A stretch of 64,000 nucleotides of DNA from Pantoea sp. GTDB lineage: Bacteria; Pseudomonadota; Gammaproteobacteria; Enterobacterales; Enterobacteriaceae. Shown here in pieces: positions 39,139 to 46,585 of the stretch. The number at the start of each line of letters is the position of its first letter. The first letter of the stretch is position 1. The notes below the pieces were generated by a model. It ran no database searches. It worked only from the letters and a program-made list of their open reading frames with translations, and was not told the DNA's origin. The position numbers were made by a program, and so were the translations under genes. The stretch covers positions 167,999 to 231,998 of the forward strand of contig NZ_JAPWKD010000012.1 in NCBI RefSeq assembly GCF_028283705.1, written 5' to 3'.

Positions 39139-40221
39139 CTACGCTGCGGTTTTCTTACGTTTCATACCAATCAGAGTCGGGAAGACAAACAAGGACTGCC
39201 CCAAACCACGATTGGTTAATGACCATACCAGTACCGAGCACAGCGAACAGATGGTGACGATCGCTATCGGGTAGAGACATGCCCACAGCACGGAAAACCA
39301 TGTTTGCTCGAACAGATGATGACGCTGGGCAAACAGAATCGCCGACATACCAAAGAACTCAATGAAGATGCGGTGAATAACGTAAATCTGTAACGTATTA
39401 CGCCCAATCCAGTTGAGCCAGCTCATACGGAAATGGGCATTCAGCCAGCGACAAATTGCCACGCTGCACAGCACCGCAATCAGGCACATAAACAGGCTGC
39501 GGTTCATACCGAAGATCACATGGACACCGGCAATGGCCGCCAGCAGCGCCCAGGGCACGATATTCTCACGCCGCCATTCGCTCAGGCGCAGCATCAGCGG
39601 GCTCCAGAATGCCCCCATCAGGAAGAACAGGAAATATTGCGCCAGGCTTTGTGGTCCCCAGAAAGGAATAATCTTCTCTACGGCCAGATAATTCAGCACC
39701 ACCGCCACCACCAGCAACGCCATTTTCTGCTTACGGAAGATCCTGGCGAGCAGGAAGTAAATGCCCAGACCATACAGATACCAGGAAGTACTCATCGCGA
39801 GGAAGGTCAGCTTGAGAAACTCAAGTAAAGAACCTGCATACGCCGCATTCAGGTTTTCGGAAATACGCTGCCCGGTAATTTCAGAGGAGATACCAACAAT
39901 TGACCACCACTGAATGAATCCCCATAAAATATAGAGATAGAACAGGTTGGTAATCCGGCTGGTAAATACCTGTTTCCACGGGCGATTCATAATCCCGTTC
40001 GCCGCCAGCAATCCCGACACAAAGAAAAAGGCTGGCATACGCAGTGGCGACAATACCGTATTGAACTTCACCCATAACTCAGCCGGAATCCATCCTGCCG
40101 ACAGATACTGCACCGTATTCTCAAATCCGGGTAAGACCGTGTGATAGAGCACAACCAGTAATATGCAGGTCCCTTTGAGGGTGTTTACCCACAATATTTC
40201 ATCGCTCCTGGTGTTATTCAT
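39139..40221 (-). CDS. Acyltransferase family 3 membrane protein
   Basis: 360 residues with about 10 membrane helices. The N-terminus holds the family motif region (NTLKGTCILLVVLYHT, with the catalytic-type His) and RMPAFFFVSG. Proteins of this family acetylate or succinylate surface sugars such as O-antigen or glucans; the substrate here cannot be told. It stands alone, convergent with putA. ATG 40221 has GGGAG upstream. Confidence 0.8.
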   Translation of the reverse strand: MNNTRSDEILWVNTLKGTCILLVVLYHTVLPGFENTVQYLSAGWIPAELWVKFNTVLSPLRMPAFFFVSGLLAANGIMNRPWKQVFTSRITNLFYLYILWGFIQWWSIVGISSEITGQRISENLNAAYAGSLLEFLKLTFLAMSTSWYLYGLGIYFLLARIFRKQKMALLVVAVVLNYLAVEKIIPFWGPQSLAQYFLFFLMGAFWSPLMLRLSEWRRENIVPWALLAAIAGVHVIFGMNRSLFMCLIAVLCSVAICRWLNAHFRMSWLNWIGRNTLQIYVIHRIFIEFFGMSAILFAQRHHLFEQTWFSVLWACLYPIAIVTICSLCSVLVWSLTNRGLGQSLFVFPTLIGMKRKKTAA

Positions 40222-40576
40222 AAGATTAACTCCCGCTGTGTAGGTCTGAAATGTGAAAAATGTGAGGCAGATAAATGGCGAGTACTTTTTTTGATTAAGG
40301 GGCGATTATCGGGCAGGAAAGGTTGCATTACTGTAGCGAAACTCTTAAAAGTTTTTCACTGGTCCTGATATAACAATGCGTTACGTGGTTTTATCTTTAT
40401 TTGTAAATAAGCAGGCTAATGATTTACTTCATTTATTTAAACGACCAGTAACCACCGTCACTGTCAACAGAATATCAACACCCCTCACAATTAAGAATAT
40501 TTCACCTACTATTCAGCCAGGGAATAATCGAGTCAGAAGAGTAAAAAACGCCGCAACTGAATTGCGGCGTTGAGGA
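40222..40576. other. Intergenic region upstream of the acyltransferase gene
   Basis: 355 bp, AT-rich, containing the acyltransferase promoter and, at its right end, the tcyN terminator. No further gene or RNA is seen. Confidence 0.5.
40547..40571 (-). terminator. Terminator of the tcyJLN operon
   Basis: A 10-bp stem (AACGCCGCAA/TTGCGGCGTT) followed on the minus strand by a T-run, 6 bp after the tcyN stop. Confidence 0.88.
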
Positions 40577-41329
40577 TTATTGACTAAGGAATTTATCGAG
40601 AAATTGCCGGGTACGCGCCTGCTGTGGGTTGCTAAACAGCGCCTTTGACGGCCCCTGCTCTACAATGCGTCCCTGATCCATAAAGATCGCGCGATCAGCG
40701 ACATCACGGGCAAAACTCATTTCGTGGGTGACGATGACCATGGTGCGTTTCTCTTCCGCCAGCGCGCGAATGGTATTCAGCACCTCCCCCACCAGCTCAG
40801 GATCGAGAGCGGACGTCGGTTCATCAAACAAAATCACCTGCGGCCGCATCGCCAGCGCACGCGCAATCGCCACGCGCTGCTGCTGTCCACCGGACAACCG
40901 GCGTGGGAAGCTCTCTTCCTTACCCTGCAAACCGACTTTCTCCAGTAGCGAGCGCGCGCGCGCAATGGCTTCCGCTTTCGGCTCGCCTTTGACGATTACC
41001 GGCCCCTCAATGATATTTTCCAGCACCGAGCGGTGAGGAAACAGATTGAAGTTCTGGAACACAAAACCAACCTGCTGACGCAGACGCCGAACCAACTCTT
41101 TTTGCTTGTGGATGCCCAGTGCGGCATCGACCGAGATATCCCCGACCCTGATGCGCCCGCTGTCCGGCACTTCCAGCAGGTTGATACTGCGTAATAACGT
41201 GGTTTTACCCGAGCCACTCGGTCCGATAATAGCGACGACTTCGCCGGAAGCCACGTCCAGATCGATACCGTGCAGCACCGTCTGGCCGTGAAATTGCTTC
41301 ACCAGCTGACGAACTTCAATGGCACTCAT
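40577..41329 (-). CDS. tcyN: L-cystine ABC transporter ATP-binding protein TcyN
   Basis: 250 residues with Walker A GPSGSGKTT, signature LSGGQQQR and Walker B VILFDEPTSALD. It is the cytoplasmic ATPase of the cystine importer, formerly YecC. It overlaps tcyL by 4 bp and completes the operon tcyJ-tcyL-tcyN. Confidence 0.94.
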   Translation of the reverse strand: MSAIEVRQLVKQFHGQTVLHGIDLDVASGEVVAIIGPSGSGKTTLLRSINLLEVPDSGRIRVGDISVDAALGIHKQKELVRRLRQQVGFVFQNFNLFPHRSVLENIIEGPVIVKGEPKAEAIARARSLLEKVGLQGKEESFPRRLSGGQQQRVAIARALAMRPQVILFDEPTSALDPELVGEVLNTIRALAEEKRTMVIVTHEMSFARDVADRAIFMDQGRIVEQGPSKALFSNPQQARTRQFLDKFLSQ

Positions 41330-41994
41330 TTCACCTCCCGATCCTGACGATTTACATGCGCTTCCAGCCGGTTCTGCAAGGCAGAAAGTACCGTGGCCAT
41401 CACCCAGTAAATCACCGACGCGGCCAGATACATGGTAAACACCTCAAGGGTACGCGAGGTGATCAGCTGCGCCTGACGGAATAACTCCGGCACCTGAATG
41501 GTCGCCGCCAGCGAGGTGTCTTTCACCAGGCTGATAAAGCTATTGCCCAGCGGCGGCAATGCCGTCCGCGCCGCCTGCGGCAGGATCACGCGCCGCAGTG
41601 TCTGCCACGGCGTCATACCGATACTGGCGGCCGCTTCCCACTGTCCACGTTCAATCGCCGCAATGGCACCACGCAGCGATTCCGAGGCATAGGCCGCGGT
41701 GTTAAGCGACAGGCCAATCATCGCGGAAGGAATCGGGTCCAACTCGATACCGAACTGCGGCAGACCGTAGTAGATCATAAACAGCTGGGCGATCAGCGGG
41801 GTACCGCGGAAGATCGAGACATAAATGCGGGCCAGCCAGTTAATTGGCCAGAAGTGGGACAGGCGCATCAATGCCAGCACAAAGCCAAGTATCAGGCCAA
41901 AGAACATCCCGCCGATACTCAGCTGAAGGGTGAACACCGCGCCTTTAAGGAGAAATGGTGCTGAATCCAGCACCAGTTGTAGGCTTTCCTGCAT
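41326..41994 (-). CDS. tcyL: L-cystine ABC transporter permease TcyL
   Basis: 222 residues, His/Glu/Gln/Arg/opine-type permease with the EAA loop (EAAASIGMTPWQTLRRVILPQA). Inner membrane; pairs with TcyN and TcyJ. It was formerly called YecS. The start overlaps the tcyJ stop by one base. Confidence 0.94.
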   Translation of the reverse strand: MQESLQLVLDSAPFLLKGAVFTLQLSIGGMFFGLILGFVLALMRLSHFWPINWLARIYVSIFRGTPLIAQLFMIYYGLPQFGIELDPIPSAMIGLSLNTAAYASESLRGAIAAIERGQWEAAASIGMTPWQTLRRVILPQAARTALPPLGNSFISLVKDTSLAATIQVPELFRQAQLITSRTLEVFTMYLAASVIYWVMATVLSALQNRLEAHVNRQDREVK

Positions 41995-42794
41995 TATTTA
42001 GTGACGTCCGCGCCGAACCATTTCTCGGAGAGCTTGCTCAGCGAGCCATCTTTTTGCATCTCAGCAATGGCGGCATTAATCGCGTTCAGCAAATCATCAT
42101 TGCCTTTACGCAGTGCCACACCCGATTCCAGACGGGAGAAGGCCGGACCGGCCACTGCCATGGTATCGCCGGTTTTCTTCACCAGATCCAGCGCAGCCAG
42201 GCGATCAACCAGGATGGCATCAAGACGGCCAGAACGCAGATCCTGATATTTGGTCGGGTCATCATCATAGGTGCGGATATCTACACCCTTGACGTTATCG
42301 CGCAGCCATTGCTCATAGTTAGAACCGAGGCCAACGCCCACTTTCTTACCAGAGAGATCTTCCGGCTTACTGATGCTGCCCGCGTTTTTCTTCAACGTCA
42401 GCGCCTGCACACCGGAAATGGTGTATGGCGTGGAGAAGTCATATTTCTTCTTACGCTCGTCAGAAATAGTGACCTGGTTGATGACGACGTCAATGCGTTT
42501 TGAATCCAGCGCCGCCAGCATGCCGTCCCATTTGGTCGGTTTCAGGCTGGCTTTGACGCCGAGATGCTGGGCCAGTTGCTGAGCAAACTCCACCTCAAAA
42601 CCGGTCAGCTTGCCGTTTTCATCCTGGAAGCTGAACGGTGGATACGTCCCTTCCAGACCCACCAGCAGCGTACCGCGCTCTTTAACTTTATTGAGCAGAT
42701 TTTCTGCCGCAAAGGTTTTCACGTTGAAGCCAGCGACTAACGCCACCGCCATCACGCCCATCACCAGCTGGCGACGAATCTGTGAGAAAGCCAT
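41994..42794 (-). CDS. tcyJ: L-cystine-binding periplasmic protein TcyJ (FliY)
   Basis: 266 residues with a signal peptide (cleavage near AFA, residue 29). It shows the solute-binding type 3 pattern (GTYPPFSFQDENGKLTGFEVE). It feeds cystine to TcyLN. The name fliY is historical, reflecting its place near fliZ and fliA, which is also seen here. Confidence 0.93.
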   Translation of the reverse strand: MAFSQIRRQLVMGVMAVALVAGFNVKTFAAENLLNKVKERGTLLVGLEGTYPPFSFQDENGKLTGFEVEFAQQLAQHLGVKASLKPTKWDGMLAALDSKRIDVVINQVTISDERKKKYDFSTPYTISGVQALTLKKNAGSISKPEDLSGKKVGVGLGSNYEQWLRDNVKGVDIRTYDDDPTKYQDLRSGRLDAILVDRLAALDLVKKTGDTMAVAGPAFSRLESGVALRKGNDDLLNAINAAIAEMQKDGSLSKLSEKWFGADVTK

Positions 42795-42930
42795 AATTAC
42801 CCCATTTATTATTTGTGAGTTGTGTGTTGTGAGGCGGCAAAAACCACATCTGCCGCACTATCGTTATTAGCGCTACTTAACCGGGCAAGTCAAATAACGG
42901 CCGGATTATAAACCTTTTTTCAGCCGCGCC

Positions 42931-43917
42931 TCAGACCGAAGGATGATAAGCAAATAACGCGGGCGCACCGCCGGTATGAACAAATAATAGTGGTCCTTCG
43001 CGGCGGAAGCGCTGCTGACTGATACCATCAATGAGACCGGCCATGGCTTTGCCGGTGTACACCGGGTCAAGCATGATGCCTTCCAGCCGCGCCAGCAGCT
43101 TGACGGCGTCCATCCCTTCTTCGTTCGGTTCACCGTAGCGCGGGGCAAAATAGTCATCCCACAGGGTAATCGGTGCCTGAGCGGTGACCTCCAGCTGCTG
43201 TGCCAGCGCACTGCGGATGCGCTCCACCACTGGCAATTGATCGGCCACCTTACGCGAAACGGTCACCCCCACCAGCTCGCTATCTGGCAGCAGCTGTTCC
43301 AGACCAATCGCCAGACCGGCATGGGTACCGGCGCTACCGGACGCGACAACCACCGCAGCAAAATCCACTACCCCTTCGCTCTGATGCGCGATTTCCTGCG
43401 CGCACTCGACATATCCCAGCGCCCCGAGCGCATTGGAGCCGCCAACGGGCACCACATAAGGACGGAATCCCTGCGCTTCAAGGCGGATTGCCTGCTCCGC
43501 CAGCTGTGCGGTTGGGTTGTGTAACGCCTCCACCATCACCACTTCAACATCCATCAAATCGAGTAGCAGACGATTACCGTTGCTGAGGTAGTTTGCGGCG
43601 TGGGTACCAATCGGGTTTTCCAGCAGCGCCACGCATTTCAGGCCGAGACGTGCCGCGACAGCAGCAGTCTGGCGGACATGGTTCGACTGGATAGCGCCAG
43701 CGGTCAGCAACACATCCGCGCCTTCGCGCAGGGCATCGGCCGCCAGAAATTCAAGTTTGCGCAGTTTATTGCCGCCGAACGCCATCGGCGTGAAATCATC
43801 GCGTTTGATGAAAATATCACGGCCCAGATAGTCAGACAGACGTGGCAGGTGTTCCAGCGGCGTGGGTGCACCGAGTAATTCAAGACGGGGATACTGGTGC
43901 AAAAGATGTAAGGACAA
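42931..43917 (-). CDS. dcyD: D-cysteine desulfhydrase DcyD
   Basis: 328 residues, the exact E. coli length if the TTG at 43915-43917 is the start. GGAGG lies five bases before it, and the N-terminus (LH.L...PRLE.IGAPTPLE) aligns with the family. The PLP lysine lies in [12 protein letters not shown] and the phosphate loop in [12 protein letters not shown]. It degrades D-cysteine to pyruvate, H2S and ammonia. It is clustered with the cystine importer, so import and use are linked. Confidence 0.93.
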   Translation of the reverse strand: MSLHLLHQYPRLELLGAPTPLEHLPRLSDYLGRDIFIKRDDFTPMAFGGNKLRKLEFLAADALREGADVLLTAGAIQSNHVRQTAAVAARLGLKCVALLENPIGTHAANYLSNGNRLLLDLMDVEVVMVEALHNPTAQLAEQAIRLEAQGFRPYVVPVGGSNALGALGYVECAQEIAHQSEGVVDFAAVVVASGSAGTHAGLAIGLEQLLPDSELVGVTVSRKVADQLPVVERIRSALAQQLEVTAQAPITLWDDYFAPRYGEPNEEGMDAVKLLARLEGIMLDPVYTGKAMAGLIDGISQQRFRREGPLLFVHTGGAPALFAYHPSV

Positions 43918-43978
43918 TGCAGCCTCCATTCGGGCTAAGTGCGATTATTCTTACAGTGTTGCAGAAGATGAGAGAAGT

Positions 43979-44002
43979 CGCACCCGGAAATCACCGGGTG
44001 CG
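43979..44002 (-). terminator. Hairpin after fliZ
   Basis: Stem CGCACCCGG/CCGGGTGCG with a 6-base loop, 48 bp after the fliZ stop. The following sequence on the minus strand is only moderately T-rich. Confidence 0.7.
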
Positions 44003-44049
44003 GTCCCTGTTGCTGACGTCTTCGACAACAACAGAGGGGAGGATCACAG

Positions 44050-44553
44050 TTAACTGCGCTGCCAGCCTAAAAACTGGTCATATTTGCGCAAAGCGATGCG
44101 GTAGTTGTTGTTACCGGCATCAGGTAAATCGTTCTCCAGACATTCATGCCAGCTGTTGCCCCGCAAGCGTTCTGCCGGGAAGTTTTTCGCCTTAAGCATG
44201 TCATCGAGACGACGTAACCGCACCACGTATTCACGAATGGTGCTGTGACTCATCTCAGTCTGTTCAAAGAGGTATTGTTTGAACGCCATGATATCGAAGT
44301 AATTCGGATGAGTATTACAAAAAATATCGCTGCAAAAACGACACAAGGCTGTCAATTCCGGCTGGAGTTTCATCCAGACCTGATCGTCAATCATCTGGTC
44401 CATCCGTGCGATGGCCTCTTTATTGATAATCTGGCCACGGAACACTAACGCCATACGGTCAAGAACTTTGCCACAGTGCGAACAATTGCTTTGGCTGTGC
44501 TTGTAGTCTTTAAGGTAGCGACTTAAAGGTCTGGCTTTGGATTTGGCTCCCAT
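44050..44553 (-). CDS. fliZ: Flagellar regulator FliZ
   Basis: 167 residues (E. coli has 183), with the FliZ pattern RPLSRYLKD, KQYLFEQTEMS...REYVVRLRRL and NNYRIALRKY. It resembles a core-binding fold of tyrosine recombinases without catalytic residues. In E. coli it antagonises sigma-S promoters during motility. It lies 49 bp downstream of fliA, the conserved operon. Confidence 0.93.
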   Translation of the reverse strand: MGAKSKARPLSRYLKDYKHSQSNCSHCGKVLDRMALVFRGQIINKEAIARMDQMIDDQVWMKLQPELTALCRFCSDIFCNTHPNYFDIMAFKQYLFEQTEMSHSTIREYVVRLRRLDDMLKAKNFPAERLRGNSWHECLENDLPDAGNNNYRIALRKYDQFLGWQRS

Positions 44554-44602
44554 TGCTGAGTCCCCGGTTTTATTATTTTTGGATCGCCAGGAACTGATTC
44601 TG

Positions 44603-45325
44603 TCAGCGCGCTCCCGTTAATCGGGCACGCAGGCGTTTAATCGCCTGACTGTGCAGCTGGCTGACGCGGGATTCGCCCACTTCAAGCACCGCGCCAATCT
44701 CTTTCAGGTTCAGTTCTTCCTGGTAGTACAGTGTCAGCACCAATTTTTCACGCTCGGGCAATGCCTCGATCGCTTCAATTACGCGCTCACGCAGATTCCC
44801 TTCCATCAGTTGATGAAGCGGGTTGGCTTCTTCATGCCCTTCCGTCACCAGCTCTGCGCTGTCACCGTGTTCTTCCCGATACTCGTCGTAGGAGAAGAGC
44901 TGGCTGTTATTGGTATCCAGCAGAATCTGCCGATACTCTTCCAGCGAAACATTCAATTGCTCAGCCACTTCCTGCTCGGTAGCCGCGCGCCCCATCGCTT
45001 GTTCTACCTGATGCATCGCACCCGCCACTTCGCGCGCATTGCGGCGAACGCTGCGTGGTGCCCAGTCACGGCTACGCAATTCATCCAGCATTGATCCCCG
45101 GATGCGCTGCACGGCATAAGTGGTAAAGGCGGTACCCTGTAACGCGTCGTAGCGTTCCACGGCGTTCAGTAAACCAATGCCACCGGCCTGCAGCAGATCG
45201 TCAAGTTCAACGCTGGCTGGCAAGCGCACCTGCAGACGCAGCGCTTCATGCCGCACCAGAGGAACGTAGCGCTGCCAGAGCGAATGTTTATCCATCACGC
45301 CATCGGCGGTATAGAGATCGTTCAC
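44603..45325 (-). CDS. fliA: Flagellar sigma factor FliA (sigma28)
   Basis: 240 residues with sigma region 2 (PLVRHEALRL ... DDLLQAGGIGLLNAVERYD) and region 4 (EREKLVLTLYYQEELNLKEIG...SRVSQLHSQA). It directs late flagellar, chemotaxis and linked genes. It has a sigma28 promoter of its own at 45350-45376, indicating autoregulation. Confidence 0.96.
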   Translation of the reverse strand: MNDLYTADGVMDKHSLWQRYVPLVRHEALRLQVRLPASVELDDLLQAGGIGLLNAVERYDALQGTAFTTYAVQRIRGSMLDELRSRDWAPRSVRRNAREVAGAMHQVEQAMGRAATEQEVAEQLNVSLEEYRQILLDTNNSQLFSYDEYREEHGDSAELVTEGHEEANPLHQLMEGNLRERVIEAIEALPEREKLVLTLYYQEELNLKEIGAVLEVGESRVSQLHSQAIKRLRARLTGAR

Positions 45326-45349
45326 GTTGACTACCCTGCGTTAGTAAAG

Positions 45350-45376
45350 TTATCGGCATGATTATCCAATTCTGTA
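45350..45376 (-). promoter_or_regulatory. Sigma28 promoter of fliA
   Basis: On the minus strand a -35 TACA (consensus TAAA) is followed after exactly 15 bp by a perfect -10 GCCGATAA. It ends 24 bp before the fliA ATG. Confidence 0.75.
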
Positions 45377-45468
45377 GGGTGTTTTGATTGGGTGAATAGG
45401 CGGGCAAAGCGCGGTTATTTCAAATTTGTAATAGATGGCAGCATCATGAGCCGCCATCCATCGGGAGA

Positions 45469-46437
45469 TTAACGCAGATTACGCAGACGCTGCCGCGTGC
45501 CGGGCGGCACCGCATCCCACAGTGCACAGGTTTTACCCTCAAGCAGCTGATAAAAAGGATTAATGTTATCGTCGCTTTCCAGTTGTGATTTGAACAACAC
45601 CTGGCCGGTTTCCGCATCAATGCTTAACATTCGGTTGATAAACAGCCGTTGTAAGTCACTGCGCAGGAACAAACCGTTGTCCACGCTATTATCGGCGAGA
45701 AATCCATCATCATTTTCCTGGGTATCGATATGGCAGGCTTCAACCCAGGGCCAGCTATGGCGCTCGGTCAGCCGGGTACCAGTGATAATGCAGGCACCAT
45801 AACGCGCCTTAACCGCGGCGCTAAATTCGGCCTGGCTGTCGCGCTGGAAAACTCTGGCTTTAACCCGCCTGCCCACTTCGATGCCAGGCATCACTGCGAT
45901 CGGTACTTTATGTTGCGGCGTACTCAGTACCACCAGGAATTGCACTTTGCGTGACAGCGGGAAACAAGGGTGCGCCTGTGGGTCGAACAACTGCCAGTAT
46001 TCATCCTCTTCATTCTGGCGCATCAGTACCAGCTTAAAACCACGGCTCGCCAGCATGTTTTGCGCCTCGGCAGAATGCGGATCGAGCATCGCATAGACCC
46101 GGGTTTCCCCCACCACCTTCCAGCGATTTTCTTTCTTTATTTCATCAGTACGACGGAAATAAAGGAAAGCCTGCTGGTTTTTCAGGTAATGCTCAAAACG
46201 GCGCAGATAGTTTTTACGTTCGTTATCATCCGAGACAAATAACAGATCTTCCAGCGGGCTATTGATCTCCTGCTGGGCAAACACTGCGCGGATAATCAAA
46301 TTGCGATAGCTGGTTGACGGGCTCAGCAACCCGCGGGCGGTAAGCTCTTTTTCGTCAGGATGCTGTTGCGTGTAGCGCAATGCGATCTCTTCAAAAGTCA
46401 GTAGCTCACCGGGTAACAAGTCATAATTGAAGCGCAT
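45469..46437 (-). CDS. HNH endonuclease family protein, sigma28-linked
   Basis: 322 residues. Residues about 215-275 carry an HNH pattern: ACIITGTRL, then W.EACHI, then DNGLFLRSDLQRLF, the HNH_2 type. The first 200 residues are not recognised. ATG 46437 follows GGGG with good spacing; the GTG at 46443 is an alternative. A well-matched sigma28 promoter lies at 46494-46520, so expression with the late flagellar genes is predicted. What a nuclease does in this regulon is unclear; it could be a toxin, a defence enzyme or a mobile-element relic. Confidence 0.75.
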   Translation of the reverse strand: MRFNYDLLPGELLTFEEIALRYTQQHPDEKELTARGLLSPSTSYRNLIIRAVFAQQEINSPLEDLLFVSDDNERKNYLRRFEHYLKNQQAFLYFRRTDEIKKENRWKVVGETRVYAMLDPHSAEAQNMLASRGFKLVLMRQNEEDEYWQLFDPQAHPCFPLSRKVQFLVVLSTPQHKVPIAVMPGIEVGRRVKARVFQRDSQAEFSAAVKARYGACIITGTRLTERHSWPWVEACHIDTQENDDGFLADNSVDNGLFLRSDLQRLFINRMLSIDAETGQVLFKSQLESDDNINPFYQLLEGKTCALWDAVPPGTRQRLRNLR

Positions 46438-46493
46438 AGACACCCCAGAAAATGGAAAAAATAAGGCAATAATTGGTGTGATTCTGAAAGGGG

Positions 46494-46520
46494 TTATCGG
46501 CAGATTAGGCGGGTTCTGTA
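46494..46520 (-). promoter_or_regulatory. Sigma28-type promoter of the HNH gene
   Basis: TACA, 15 bp, GCCGATAA on the minus strand, the same layout as the fliA promoter 1.1 kb away. The -10 lies 57 bp before the ATG. Confidence 0.68.
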
Positions 46521-46545
46521 ACAGGATGGTTACTTTTTTTATGGT

Positions 46546-46569
46546 AGCGGCACGCTGAATCGTGCCGCT
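46546..46569. other. 3' hairpin of the first OTU gene
   Basis: A 9-bp perfect stem (AGCGGCACG/CGTGCCGCT) with a 6-base loop lies 17 bp after the stop at 46586. It has no T-run on the coding strand. A related hairpin follows the second OTU gene, so it was probably copied with the duplication. Confidence 0.55.
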
Positions 46570-46585
46570 GCGGAAAGATAACCTG

